DNA of 64,000 nucleotides from Chaetoceros tenuissimus (lineage: Eukaryota > Bacillariophyta > Thalassiosirophyceae > Chaetocerotales > Chaetocerotaceae). The stretch covers positions 310,001 through 374,000 of the forward strand of contig BLLK01000040.1 in assembly GCA_021927905.1 (NCBI GenBank), read 5' to 3'. Both the position numbers and the translations under genes were made by a program. Below are positions 1 through 11,662 of the stretch, one piece after another. Under the pieces are notes generated by a model. The model saw nothing but the letters and a program-made list of their open reading frames with translations. It searched no databases and was not told where the DNA came from. Every line of letters starts with the position of its first letter. Position 1 is the stretch's first letter.

Positions 1-493
1 ACAATAAGGCTATATCTCATGTCAATCCCCATCTTTGTAAGAAAACAACCTGAATAAATTAGATATCCATAAGTAAAGGATTCAATGGTTGCTTGTTTCT
101 AACAGTACCATATTGAAATGATATAGTTGGTACTTATCAAAATATATTTGTTGAACATTGATGTGCAAAGATCTCTCAATTAAGATTGGGTTCTCAAAAT
201 GTATGAACCTAAAAGAAAGTATAGCTAGGAATTGAAGTAGTGTTCACCTTCAAGTAGTCAGAGTAAAACTGGCCAAAGATTCTGGATAACTATTTGTTAC
301 AAAGATGTGCTTTTAGCAAAAAGAGAGTGCACCAGTAGTAAACTTAGAAGTGCAGTTTTAGTACTCTTGGCATCTTCTCTGGACTTATGCTATCTTTACT
401 CTTGTAGAAATTTATGGCATGAAATGACTTGAAGCAATCTTCATAAAGAGGAAAAACAAATATTGATTGTTCTGTAGAGAAGATTCAGATAAC
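1..493. other. No recognised feature
   Basis: AT-rich sequence with stops in all frames. I see no gene, repeat copy or RNA here. Confidence 0.4.
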
Positions 494-706
494 CTAAAAC
501 GACTCAAGGATACTAGAATGTGTTGTCAATAAGGAACTTGGCTGTGGAAAATTCCCTCCAAGAATACTAGGATCCCATGTAAACTTAGCTGACAGGATGA
601 GTCTTGGAAAATTATAAATTTCACTAGGAGTAGGATGACAGATTGGAATGAATGGCAATGCATCATCATATTGCACTAGAATGGGAAGGTAAGGCTGGTC
701 TTCCAT
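494..706 (-). pseudogene. Short LTR-retroelement-like fragment
   Basis: A 70-residue minus-strand frame contains ALPFIPICHPTPSEIYNFPR followed by a W-D-P-S motif. From memory this resembles the spacer between domains of diatom LTR-retroelement polyproteins, where a PFIP..PT.EE..LP stretch precedes WDP. It is too short to assign a domain or choose between copia and gypsy. It is an isolated old fossil with no LTR seen nearby. Confidence 0.3.
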
Positions 707-1404
707 TGATTATAACATCTGATTCCTCCACCTAGCTTGGATTTAGCAATGAATCATCCATTCAATCACCAAGATAGATAGATTTATCATGGTATAGATA
801 TCTGATCCCTTACCAGATTTAATTTTGCATCTGTCCTTCCTTCTGTCCTTCTATCTATCAGTGTTTTTACACTATCAATGTCTGACATCCATACTTTTAT
901 GGTATTACCTCTTACACTCTACTAATGGTTGACAATGGAGCTGCTTCTTGCTACAAACTTTCTTTAGTACTTAATACCCACTTGATTTCTTATCTAAATT
1001 TCATTGGTTCTAATTTTTTTATATTTGCTATCTGAAGTTTTTGCCTGTTCTCCTTCTTCCAACGTACATACAAACAATCTAGATTGCTAATAGCTATCAA
1101 CAGCTAAGTACTACTAATACTGGGAGGAGGAAGGCCAGATGAAAGAAAAAACAAAACAAACAATCCAATCCAGCTTGACTTGTTGTATTCAATGATATAG
1201 GTATTTCCTTTGTCAATGATGTAGAGAAAAAGGTGAAGAACCAAAAGTAGCACTGAATCCCCCAGTAGTAGCAAACATGTCATAATAATAAATAGGTGTT
1301 TTATAGTTAATCTATTAAACCTGCTAAAGGATTGATAGATAGTACTGCCACCCTGCCTGCAGAAGAGTGAGTGGATAAGGTAATCTGTTGCTCTGCAGCA
1401 TGAT
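707..1404. other. No recognised feature
   Basis: The stretch holds short runs related to GATAGATA/CTATCTATC (about 771-860) but no gene. A 105-residue minus-strand frame at 1104-1421 has no recognisable content and I treat it as chance. Confidence 0.35.
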
Positions 1405-2880
1405 TCAGAAAGATTCAACATGAGAAAAGTGTGTTGTGATAAGAGAAGGTCCTACAAATTTAAAGACCAGAACATATGATTTTAGCCAGTTCCTAATTCC
1501 AGAGTTTGGAAGACTCACTAAAAAATGGTACGTGTGAGTAAATAGTGTTTGGAAAGCTTTGGTTGAAGGATGGTGTTTATCAAAAATTGCCTCGATTTTA
1601 TTGAGGAGCTTTTCTTTATCAGTACGGTAGTCTGAGTCCTCCTTCTTTGCATGATGGCATTCATTTCTAATCTGCCGTTGATTTAAGCTAATGTGAAGAA
1701 CATGGCATAACAGTTTCTTGGTCCATACTTTTGCAGAAAGATGCTGTGGAAGTTTTTCATTAGAGGCTGCTGCAAGCTGTGCGTAGTGAGATTCCAGTGC
1801 CTCTTTCCATTTAATACTCAAATTACCCAGTAAGAAGTGATTCCAGCTGATTTCTTGATCCCAATATGCTTCTAAGGCAGTTTCTTCTTGTACAGATTCT
1901 CTGCAAAAGACTATTGGGTCGCCATGGCAGAGTACTGCTCAGAGCCCCAGTAGAATCATGTGACAAAGTGGCTGCAGGGTCTTATACCTCAGTAAGAATC
2001 TGTCAAGTTGGTGAAGTTCTGTATTAGTTTTAGAGTACCCAGGTTGACATATGCATTGGAGAAAGTGATGTTTCTCATCTACATCTCCACAACCAAGTGG
2101 AAAACTATCGTCTTCCAGTTTTTTTCCTTTCAATTCAATTATATTTCAGCGCTCTCTTGTGTATTGCCAGCCAAACCATAGTTTGAGGACATTTGTGCAT
2201 ACCTGCTGGGAGAGTCCCTTGAATCCAAGTCACCCTTTGAGAATATGGAATCTGACCACTCATACTTTGCTTTTAGATATCTCTTCAATGGTTTTCCTGT
2301 AATTGACTTCCTAAGCATAGCTGCAATGTCCAAGTCTACAATTACTCCATCTATCTTGATCTTGAAGTCTTGTCTTTCAAAGTCAGGGACTGGAGGGGTT
2401 GCGCTTGGTCCATCTCTGACTGCATCAGCTTGTTTGTCCATTTTTACATTCATCTGTGCATCATGGGGGAGTAGGTGAAAAGGAGTCTTATCATCCTGAT
2501 GAGACTTTACATGTGCTGTGACTATATTCAGAGAAATATCTTTCCCAGATGCAAGGAAGGAAGGAGTGAGGGATAGCCAACAAAGGCTTTCTGTGTTGTC
2601 ATATCTGAAGATAAGACAGGAACAGAAGATTTTATGTCATATACTCAATTGCTGGTTTGATGTTGTTTAAGACAACCACTATGGAAAAACTTTCTGGTTG
2701 AAGTGATACTAGTCCACTGCTGTTGCTACTTGTCTTAGCTCTGCCATGGGATTTTCACAAATAGCTGGTTTGATAGCGTAGTAGTGTGCCTTTTTGCCAT
2801 TCTTGACTGTACCATCTCCAAATATTTCAATGTCTTGATCATTCTCCAGACATGTGCAGATACTTTTGATGTCGTTTGAA
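1405..2880 (-). mobile_element. Decayed RT/RNase H retroelement (LINE-like), 3' coding part
   Basis: Read on the minus strand from 2880 to 1405, the pieces appear in the order expected for the C-terminal half of a diatom retroelement polyprotein. First comes the start of an RNase H domain (IFGDGTVKNGKKAHYYA, about 2850-2760). Next is its end (AHVKSHQDDKTPFHLLPHDA, then MNVKMDKQADA, about 2510-2400). A linker follows with LKRYLKAKYEWSD (about 2290), then a Cys/His finger (HHFLQC, about 2065). Last is the tail with WKEALESHYAQL and IRNWLKSYV (1821-1450). The same domain order occurs in the two duplicated copies at 3580-9500. The element is old and broken in several places. I call it LINE-like because no LTR is seen, but the class is not proven. 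Confidence 0.6.
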
Positions 2881-2884
2881 GAGT

Positions 2885-3130
2885 GCTCTCTTGACTAAAT
2901 ATTCATGTACTTACTTGTAAACTAATAAGATATTGCTGAATAGATGAAAACACACTTGTTATTACTAGATAGATTCTAAACTATAAGATACACCAAAGCA
3001 ATCAAAAAGGTGCAAATACAAATATTTTGAGAACAAGCCTATATGTGAAGTGAAAATGGTGATGTGCCTCACCAAAGCCTATCCATATTGAGTCAGGAGA
3101 CAGACCTTTGCTCTAACCCAGACAATATTA
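2885..3130 (-). repeat. LTR-like fragment, family shared with 44683 and 48446
   Basis: The reverse complement contains GGTTAGAGCAAAGGTCTGTC, then CTCAATATGGATAGGC, later TTAGAATCTATCTAGTAATA and a run like CAAGTGTGTTTTCATCTATT. The same words in the same order make up the plus-strand repeats at 44683-44955 and 48446-48710. A copia RNase H fragment lies next to it in the same orientation, so it is probably the LTR of that fossil. Confidence 0.5.
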
Positions 3131-3241
3131 CAAACCTGCAATGAGATTTTTGTATTGAATTACTACACTCCAACGGGACCTAGTTTCTGCGCAATGCGAG
3201 GAGGTACAACTGCAAAGAGAAGGACCTACGTTACAACTAAC

Positions 3242-3535
3242 CTAGTGGACATCCAAAGAATCTGACTTATAAATGATCCGATTAACAAAATTCCACTGAG
3301 TATCTCCAGAAATAGTAGTCTTACTGAAAAAGTCAGCCGAGATATATTTGCCTTCGATCCACAAAACCTTAGTCATCCCACACACCCTATGGTAGCAAAT
3401 AGCATTGTGATGTTTGTTGAGAGTCGACGCTGGCACAATTGATTTGGTAACAACTGACTTGTTATCAGAAAGTACCTCAGTAGGACCATCAAGAGGAATG
3501 TCAAAGCATCTCAGCTTGTCTGAGTGCCTCTACCA
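3242..3535 (-). mobile_element. Ty1/copia RNase H fragment
   Basis: The minus-strand frame reads RCFDIPLDGPTEVLSDNKSV, then STLNKHHNAICYHRV and a stretch with SADFFSKTT. This is the typical C-terminal RNase H of Ty1/copia elements, where a DN.(S/A)V motif precedes K.HNAI.YHRVRE and a final AD..TK. It is only the terminal part of pol. The LTR-like fragment on its left fits the 3' end of the same old element. It is a broken fossil. Confidence 0.65.
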
Positions 3536-3579
3536 TCTCTTCAAAAATGCGTAATGCTCAAATACTGATGATCCAACCA

Positions 3580-6500
3580 CAACATACATTATTGCAGCAA
3601 AAGAACAAAAGGGTTTGGTTCAGAAACACAGACTAGCAAAGAAAGCACGTGATGATTTTGATCAGGATTTGGGTAAATTATTAGCAAAAGAAAGGTAGAG
3701 AAATCCTATATATTGGGGATCATAACAGCGCAAGGCAAATGGAATCAATAGAGAGATTTTTCCATAAATACAAAATGAATATTATGATGCCTGCTGATGC
3801 ACCACCGACATGCATAAAATCATGCCTGGATTCACCTCCAAAAGAAGTCATATATTTTGAATGTTGAGGCATCTTCCCACAATATTTCTTTGTCAGGTTG
3901 GACCATTGGGTGATCAAAGTAGCATTTAGAAATGCTAGTTTACACCAACACAGTCAATCACTTGCATGGAGTTACTCTGACATAAATACAAAACACCTGT
4001 CACAAGTAGAAAATTTTTTAAAGAAACTAGGAAGACTTCATGATCAAGGTAAAACAAAGGAAGCATAAAAAAATATAAAAACAATGCTGGATTCAGATGA
4101 TCCTGAAATTCAGAGTATAGGTGTGAGAAAAGCTTGCCATCTTCAGGAACAAATGTTTGACTACATCAACAATGCACACAAGTCAGTAGTATCACCAAAA
4201 ACAAACTTAGACACTCCTTAATCAGAAGAATTGGCAGAGGCAAGAAGGTCAAGAAACAAAAGCATAAAATTGCACAAAGAAGGTTCATCTGCAGCATATG
4301 AGGAGATGCAGAAAACAGTAGAGATATTTTTGGACAGAAGTGACCATGCTGCAGAGAAAAGAGATAAGATACTGCAAGAGATGATCAAGGATATAGCTTA
4401 AAAAAGAAGTTGCAAAGAGTTATCGACTGTAAAACAAATCTACAATGCTGAAATAGCAAATGGCTTTTATTGGGCGATTAGATACATCATCAAATCTAAA
4501 AGTGCTCCAGGGATGAAAAGAGTTTTGGCCCAAGAACCTAAGGATGATGAGGATATTGTAATTATACAATTGGAAAAGCGTCCAATGTCAAAAGATGAGT
4601 TGAAGGCAGCAATGTGGAGAAGTGTCCAAGACCAGAGCTGATGGAGGAGATCATACTCAGATACAATGAACAACACCTCACACAATCTACAATCTCACCT
4701 TTTGCATATAGACTGTTGTGGGATCTACTCAAAGATGATGGTTCAGGAAGCCATCTCTTCACACAAGGTGAAATACTACAGGGGATAGCAGAACATTATG
4801 GCCACCTTGAAGAAGCAGTGACTCTTGTCTTGCAGGAGATGAAGCATAAGAGGAATGAGAAAGACTGTCACAAATTTGAATAGACTTTTGATGGGAGAGA
4901 CTTCAAAGAAGCTTTGGGAAAAGCTAGCTTCAGGATATTCCGGAATATCAATGGCAAAACTTCAAGCTATTAGTACAGATGACACGCTGTCAGCATACTA
5001 TGCACAGATTATCTCTTTCCCCTTTATAGATGGATTTACATACCCCACATGGCTGCTGTCAACTCAAGCAATGTTACAAAAAGAAGAATTTCCATATATT
5101 CCTCGTTTCTGAACATAGAACTATTTGAACTGGACTTGAATGACTTCCTCAAGTATGTTGTTAGTTGCAAATTCGCCAACCATGACCAAAGTAATGGGCT
5201 TCAAAACAGATAGTTTTAAGGAGCAGTAAATGGAGCATTCAAAGTGTACTTGAATACAGTTGCGTCATACTCCCATTGCAATAGAACCTACGGATGCAAT
5301 GAGATGTTTGGACATATTGAGACAAGAAGTAGTAAACATTATCAAAGAGTCCTAACTCGCATCAAGTGGAGAAGACTCCCCATACATCAAGTCCAGTGCA
5401 ATCTCTAGTGGTGATGAACGTTGGATTACATCACTCAGAACTGAGACTCTGTCATAAGAAGCATAGCACAAGCAAACTCACTGAAAAAAATAATCCACCA
5501 CTTGTTCACATATGACAATAAAGAAAGTGTTCAGAGACTAAACACTCTTAGCAATTTCTATGGTACAGCAGACCCAATGTCTACAGATTATGACGTATGG
5601 GCGGAAATGAATTGTGTTACAACAGACTTACTTATAATATCAGCAAAGGGGTAAAAGAATATCAGGACGACTCTGTTGCTTACAAGGACTTACCATTTGA
5701 AGCTAGAGAGAACATAGCTATGGAAAATAAATGAGAAGAAATGGGAAAGAGCACAAATTGTGGTCGGCAGCACTCCAGTAATGCAAGAATTACGTGATTA
5801 CCTTCATGTTTATACAACAGGATCACCACTGCAAGACTACATTTGTCAGAAATTATCTTGGTCGGGAGAAACATTTGGCAAAGTGAATTGGCCTGCCCTT
5901 GAGTTATATCTAAAGAACATACAAGGAGACAAGCAAACAAATGTCATTAAGAAATGGTTGGATCTTCACAGCTGAGCGCAACCATCTATTCCAATCGAAG
6001 ACAACAGCAGAGTATGAAACTAGAGCTGAATCACCCTGTTGTCCTTTCAAATGTAACAAAATTGACTACAAGTAGCACTTTCTTACCTGTAACAAATCAC
6101 CACTTTATTCACAAGTTATAAGGGAACAGAAGCCCCTAATCCAGACCATGTGCTCTCTTAAGATGGATCCAAGTATTAGTAGTGTTATTATGAATAAGCA
6201 AATAACATTACCGTGTGAGGAAAGTGAAGAAATCCATAGAGCACTGGAGGAACAAGACATATAGGATGGGACCACTGGGTTGAATGTCCAAGTGGTGGGA
6301 AATAGCACAGCAGCTGTGGTACAACCACCTCTGCAAAGAAAAGAAAGACCTAGCAAAGCACTTAAAAGGCTTATTTGGTGGTCAAGACAGATCATCACCA
6401 ATACAGTATTCCTCACTCTGAATATATGGCAACTACATATCAACTATCTCCATAACATATCTTAATTGGAGACTTATACAAGAGACAAAGACACAATACT

Positions 6501-6720
6501 AGAGAAGATAAACAGAATCCTGTCTTGCAGACACTTACTCCCAGCAGACGCATGCTTACAGAAATTTTTCACTAGCGACATCAGGAAATGCAGCATCGCT
6601 ACCACTAACATGGTTAAAGGAATGGCCCAAGGCATATGAATCAGTGATGGGGACCATCTCCCCACATCCCATTACTTGGTACATAGCACCTCACTTTTCT
6701 CCTCCCCATCCAGGGTAGGA
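3580..6720 (+). mobile_element. Decayed RT-RNase H retroelement (LINE-like), copy 1
   Basis: Plus-strand coding debris in the order of diatom RT elements. A Lys/Glu-rich N-terminal part lies at about 3580-4440 (KKARDDFDQDLGKLL; YEEMQKTVEIFLDRS). A pre-RT region follows at 4600-4750 (IILRYNEQHLTQS, then SPFAYRL), matching the family's YN..H..QS..TPF motif. Then comes LNIELFELDLNDFLK near 5110-5160. The post-RNase H segment is at 5760-5975 (LRDYLHVYTTGSPLQDYICQ, KLSWSGETFGKVNW), followed by a Cys/His finger (CCPFKCN, then HFLTC, near 6045-6085) and a tail to about 6700. The central RT and RNase H parts are reduced. It is old and broken in many places. The part from about 4488 onward is tandemly duplicated at 7278. 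Confidence 0.6.
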
Positions 6721-7277
6721 GTTTTTGTTCATCCTATCCACCTTCGGGCCGATAGGCACCTATTTAATATAGAATAAATATGTATAAAGATTTCTTATTA
6801 TTATTATAGGGGCTTTGACAAAACAATATATCAAACAATATTCTTATTCTATTAATATACAAAAATGAAGTACTTATATTAATTGTTTGTTTCAATAAAA
6901 ATTAACATGTTACCACCTACGTTTGTGCAACACATAAGTTGTTTTCATACTCCTGACCTTCCTCATACGATGCAGAACGTTTGATATAAAAACAGATGTT
7001 CAGAAACGTCATGAAACAAAGAGAAACATTCCAGATTTTAACCCTACACAATTTGGTATGTACAGAGCCCATTAATATTTTTCTAGCCATATATTTTGAA
7101 GTCTTTTATTAATCAGGAAATTTACGAACAATCTTCTGGTGTCAAAACTTCAGCTTTTCACAGAATATAAGATTTATTTCAGCAACCTTTACTCTACCTG
7201 TATCATGTTACACGTGAAAAAAAAATAAAAAAAAAACATTATCATGGAACATAGCTGTTTCTTTTTTCATTTTCATT
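4488..7277 (+). repeat. Tandem duplication, unit 1 (2.79 kb)
   Basis: Sequence from about 4488 to 7277 recurs almost unchanged at 7278-10065, with an offset of 2,790 bases near the start and 2,789 further on. Only scattered single-base differences are visible. Both edges share short similarity (CATCA.A.CTAAAAG.GCTCCA), suggesting microhomology at the joint. The unit holds most of a retroelement fossil, an untranslated stretch, and the promoter side plus first codons of the methyltransferase gene that continues only after unit 2. The high identity points to a recent event. Confidence 0.9.
7205..7277 (+). pseudogene. Truncated 5' end of the methyltransferase gene
   Basis: This is the duplicate of the first 24 or so codons of the gene at 9994 (MLHVK... 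through the start of the membrane anchor). It sits at the right edge of duplication unit 1 and runs straight into the retroelement fossil of unit 2, so it has no catalytic domain. Its A-run is longer than in the intact gene (AAAAAAAAATAA against AAAAAAAATAAA), which shortens the frame further. Confidence 0.75.
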
Positions 7278-9510
7278 CATCAAAACTAAAAGAGCTCCAG
7301 GGATGAAAAGAGTTTTGGCCCAAGAACCTAAGGATGATGAGGATATTGTAATTATACAATTGGAAAAGCGTCCAATGTCAAAAGATGAGTTGAAGGCAGC
7401 AATGTGGAGAAGTGTCCAAGACCAGAGCTGATGGAGGAGATCATACTCAGATACAATGAACAACACCTCACACAATCTACAATCTCACCTTTTGCATATA
7501 GACTGTTGTGGGATCTACTCAAAGATGATGGTTCAGGAAGCCATCTCTTCACACAAGGTGAAATACTACAGGGGATAGCAGAACATTATGGCCACCTTGA
7601 AGAAGCAGTGACTCTTGTCTTGCAGGAGATGAAGCATAAGAGGAATGAGAAAGACTGTCACAAATTTGAATAGACTTTTGATGGGAGAGACTTCAAAGAA
7701 GCTTTGGGAAAAGCTAGCTTCAGGATATTCCGGAATATCAATGGCAAAACTTCAAGCTATTAGTACAGATGACACGCTGTCAGAATACTATGCACAGATT
7801 ATCTCTTTCCCCTTTATAGATGGATTTACATACCCCACATGGCTGCTGTCAACTCAAGCAATGTTACAAAAAGAAGAATTTCCATATGTTCCTCGTTTCT
7901 GAACATAGAACTATTTGAACTGGACTTGAATGACTTCCTCAAGTATGTTGTTAGTTGCAAATTCGCCAACCATGACCAAAGTAATGGGCTTCAAAACAGA
8001 TAGTTTTATGGAGCAGTAAATGGAGCATTCAAAGTGTACTTGAATACAGTTGCGTCATACTCCAATTGCAATAGAACCTACGGATGCAATGAGATGTTTG
8101 GACATATTGAGACAAGAAGTAGTAAACATTATCAAAGAGTCCTAACTCCCATCAAGTGGAGAAGACTCCCCATACATCAAGTCCAGTGCAATCTCTAGTG
8201 GTGATGAACGTTGGATTACATCACTCAGAACTGAGACTCTGTCATAAGAAGCATAGCACAAGCAAACTCACTGAAAAAAAAATCCACCACTTGTTCACAT
8301 ATGACAATAAAGAAAGTGTTCAGAGACTAAACACTCTTAGCAATTTCTATGGTACAGCAGACCCAATGTCTACAGATTATGACGTATGGGCGGAAATGAA
8401 TTGTGTTACAACAGACTTACTTATAATATCAGCAAAGGGGTAAAAGGATATCAGGACGACTCTGTTGCTTACAAGGACTTACCATTTGAAGCTAGAGAGA
8501 ACATAGCTATGGAAAATAAATGAGAAGAAATGGGAAAGAGCACAAATTGTGGTCGGCAGCACTCCAGTAATGCAAGAATTACGTGATTACCTTCATGTTT
8601 ATACAACAGGATCACCACTGCAAGACTACATTTGTCAGAAATTATCTTGGTCGGGAGAAACATTTGGCAAAGTGAATTGGCCTGCCCTTGAGTTATATCT
8701 AAAGAACATACAAGGAGACAAGCAAACAAATGTCATTAAGAAATGGTTGGATCTTCACAGCTGAGCGCAACCATCTATTCCAATCGAAGACAACAGCAGA
8801 GTATGAAACTAGAGCTGAATCACCCTGTTGTCCTTTCAAATGTAACAAAATTGACTACAAGTAGCACTTTCTTACCTGTAACAAATCACCACTTTATTCA
8901 CAAGTTATAAGGGAACAGAAGCCCCTAATCCAGACCATGTGGTCTCTTAAGATGGATCCAAGTATTAGTAGTGTTATTATGAATAAGCAAATAACATTAC
9001 CGTGTGAGGAAAGTGAAGAAATCCATAGAGCACTGGAGGAACAAGACATATAGGATGGGACCACTGGGTTGAATGTCCAAGTGGTGGGAAATAGCACAGC
9101 AGCTGTGGTACAACCACCTCTGCAAAGAAAAGAAAGACCTAGCAAAGCACTTAAAAGGCTTATTTGGTGGTCAAGACAGATCATCACCAATACAGTATTC
9201 CTCACTCTGAATATATGGCAACTACATATCAACTATCTCCATAACATATCTTAATTGGAGACTTATACAAGAGACAAAGACACAATACTAGAGAAGATAA
9301 ACAGAATCCTGTCTTGCAGACACTTACTCCCAGCAGACGCATGCTTACAGAAATTTTTCACTAGCGACATCAGGAAATGCAGCATCGCTACCACTAACAT
9401 GGTTAAAGGAATGGCCCAAGGCATATGAATCAGTGATGGGGACCATCTCCCCACATCCCATTACTTGGTACATAGCACCTCACTTTTCTCCTCCCCATCC
9501 AGGGTAGGAG
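7278..9510 (+). mobile_element. Decayed RT-RNase H retroelement, duplicated copy 2
   Basis: This is a duplicate of the fossil described at 3580-6720, lacking its N-terminal 0.9 kb because the duplication starts inside it. The same landmarks are present at +2,790: IILRYNEQHLTQS near 7440, LRDYLHVYTTGSPLQDYICQ near 8570, and the Cys/His finger near 8840. It is not an independent insertion. Confidence 0.6.
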
Positions 9511-9993
9511 TTTTTGTTCATCCTATCCACCTTCGGGCCGATAGGCACCTATTTAATATAGAATAAATATGTATAAAGATTTCTTATTATTATTATAGGG
9601 GCTTTAACAAAACAATATATCAAACAATATTCTTATTCTATTAATATACAAAAATGAAGTACTTATATTAATTGTTTGTTTCAATAAAAATTAACATGTT
9701 ACCACCTACGTTTGTGCAACACATAAGTTGTTTTCATACTCCTGACCTTCCTCATACGATGCAGAACGTTTGATATAAAAACAGATGTTCAGAAACGTCA
9801 TGAAACAAAGAGAAACATTCCAGATTTTAACCCCACACAATTTGGTATGTACAGAGCCCATTAATATTTTTCTAGCCATATATTTTGAAGTCTTTTATTA
9901 ATCAGGAAATTTACGAACAATCTTCTGGTGTCAAAACTTCAGCTTTTCACAGAATATAAGATTTATTTCAGCAACCTTTACTCTACCTGTATC
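9511..9993 (+). promoter_or_regulatory. Upstream region of the methyltransferase gene
   Basis: This AT-rich non-coding stretch lies between the retroelement tail and the gene start. It is also present upstream of the truncated copy at 6722-7204. I see no convincing TATA box or bound motif, and its role as promoter is inferred from position. Confidence 0.35.
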
Positions 9994-11049
9994 ATGTTAC
10001 ACGTGAAAAAAAATAAAAAAAAAACATTATCATGGAACATAGCTGTTTCTTTTTTCATTTTCATTTGTTTGAGTACAATGAATGAGAATTATTTGAACAA
10101 AAAGCACATGTCTAGTCTGAGTGAATTAACAACTTCTGCTAAGTTTGAAAAAGCAAAACAAGAAAGCTTTGATTTTTTCTATGATATTGATGATACTAAC
10201 TGGGATTTGTTAAAAGAAATCTTTTTAAAGCACGAAAATCATAAATTTCCAGAAAAACCATTAACACATAATCCTTCATACGATAAAAGAAAAATGTCAT
10301 ACTTCAATTCAGAGCAGGCTTGGTATCAATCTAACTATGAACCAAATTTTTCATGTCAATTTGAGAAGCGTATTGGTTGGAATATGAATGGTGATGGACC
10401 TAAATGGATATGTGATCCTCATCGTATCAAATATTTAGCAATGAAAAAAAAGAAACAAAATCCTAATCATCCTGGGTGTGTTATCTATTCAATTGGATCA
10501 AATGGAGATTTCAGTTTCGAATTAGGTATGCAAAAAGAGTTGGGAGTTGGAACATGCGAATACCATATTTTTGACATGGGAGACTATGAAAGTAAAATGC
10601 CGAAAGAACTTGAAAGAGGACATTATCACCAATGGGGTTTAACGAAACAAACAACTTTTGAATCAACATCTGCATTACAAAAAGGACAAAAATTTTATGG
10701 TTTGAGGGACACGATAAGGTTGTTGGGTCATGAAAAGTTGGAACAAATCGATGTGTTCAAGATTGATTGTGAAAAATGTGAGTGGAAAACTTTTCAAGAT
10801 TGGTTTGGAAAAGGGATCCCTTTGTTACATCAAATACAGGTGGAAGTTCATGGTGCTCCTGGACAAAAAGCGTTAGATTTTTTTGATACTTTAGAAAAAG
10901 AAGGATATTTGAGATTCCATAAAGAGCCTAACATTCAGTTTGACCCAAAATGCGTTGAATACGCTTTCATCAAAGTTGATAAAAAGTTTATGGAAGGAAG
11001 AAATTTTACAAATATAGGAATTCCAGAAAGTGGGATAAGCCACAAATAA
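9994..11049 (+). CDS. FkbM-family (Methyltransf_21) methyltransferase, type II membrane protein
   Basis: Intact 351-residue protein. A GTG opens the frame 66 bases earlier, but the ATG at 9994 is preferred because it starts a basic head (residues 1-11) followed by a membrane segment (about 14-28), a typical signal anchor. The Golgi or ER lumen is therefore the likely site, by inference. The SAM-binding fold is seen as YSIGSNGDFSFE (165-176) and an acidic turn FDMGDYE (193-199). The family hallmarks follow: DVFKIDCEKCEWKTF (253-267) and QIQVEVHG (280-287), with a C-terminal GYLRFHKEPN. Diatom genomes hold many such proteins, and they are thought to methylate hydroxyls of glycans or small molecules. 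The substrate is unknown. The gene has no intron. Its 5' end and upstream region are duplicated upstream by the 2.79 kb tandem repeat. Confidence 0.85.
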   Translation: MLHVKKNKKKTLSWNIAVSFFIFICLSTMNENYLNKKHMSSLSELTTSAKFEKAKQESFDFFYDIDDTNWDLLKEIFLKHENHKFPEKPLTHNPSYDKRKMSYFNSEQAWYQSNYEPNFSCQFEKRIGWNMNGDGPKWICDPHRIKYLAMKKKKQNPNHPGCVIYSIGSNGDFSFELGMQKELGVGTCEYHIFDMGDYESKMPKELERGHYHQWGLTKQTTFESTSALQKGQKFYGLRDTIRLLGHEKLEQIDVFKIDCEKCEWKTFQDWFGKGIPLLHQIQVEVHGAPGQKALDFFDTLEKEGYLRFHKEPNIQFDPKCVEYAFIKVDKKFMEGRNFTNIGIPESGISHK

Positions 11050-11119
11050 TTTACATCCTGTTTCTTGCCAATAAAAATTCTGGGTAGCGTTAGCACCAAT
11101 CAAGAAAAGATCCCAAACA

Positions 11120-11290
11120 AAGTTCTCGCTCTCAAGTAGACTTCGGGTTCTCGATATCTTTGTACTCACCTTTATTGGATCTTTTGGTATATCAAATAGT
11201 TCAGATCTATCTAATAATAACAAGTATGTTACCACCTTCACCTATTCATAGCGATATTTCTTTAGTATACAAGTTGCCTGTCTCAAATAT
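11120..11290 (+). repeat. LTR-like fragment, diverged
   Basis: TTCTCGATATCTTTGTACTC, then CAGATCTATCTAATAATAAC, CACCTATTCATAGCGATATT and TTTAGTATAC follow the same order as in the 44683 and 48446 LTR-like repeats (TTCTCGGTATCTTTTG, GAATCTATCTAATAGTAAC, CACCTATTCA.AGTG.TAT). It lies just after the methyltransferase gene and may supply part of its 3' untranslated region. Confidence 0.4.
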
Positions 11291-11504
11291 CGATATTCAT
11301 TGTAAGCGTAATGCTACATAGGAAGAACCTACGAAAGCTGGTCGGACCCAAGGCCCAACACTCAAACTTTCAATAGCAAATTTTGTCAATGTCAAAAAAA
11401 GCATTTGCCTGCATATCAGAACAAATGGTTGAACAAACAGTAAACAAGAAAAGAATAGCTCAAGGTATTGTTCAAAATATGTCAAACCATCAAATAAAGT
11501 AAAA
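11291..11504. other. No recognised feature
   Basis: Short spacer before the left LTR of the gypsy element. I see nothing in it. Confidence 0.35.
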
Positions 11505-11629
11505 TGCCACAACCGTGACCGTTAACAGAACCGTTATGGGACTGTGACGTCATGTAATGGCCTATCGGAGGATACCATCTTCAATAAGAATGCTATCCAA
11601 CGCATCGCTGAATACACATGTGCAACAAG
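11505..11629 (+). repeat. Left LTR, 5' portion only
   Basis: It starts TGCCACAACCGTGACC and matches the right LTR to TGTGCAACAA without a difference that I can see. After that the two sequences part, so the 3' portion of this LTR is absent. It carries a TGACGTCA site at 11545-11552. Confidence 0.85.
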
Positions 11630-11662
11630 TTCTTTGTACGCTTGGGAATCATGTAGACGCTT

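Larger units (their letters stand above)
7278..10065 (+). repeat. Tandem duplication, unit 2
   Basis: This is the second copy of the 2.79 kb unit. It ends inside the methyltransferase gene at TTTTCATTTTCATT, after which the intact gene continues with TGTTTGAGTAC while unit 1 diverges. Unit 2 therefore keeps the functional promoter and 5' end, and unit 1 is the extra copy. Confidence 0.9.

Noticed and set aside
9928-9993. Upstream extension of the methyltransferase from a GTG
   Set aside because: It adds 22 residues before a good ATG that starts a typical signal anchor; non-ATG starts are rare in eukaryotes.
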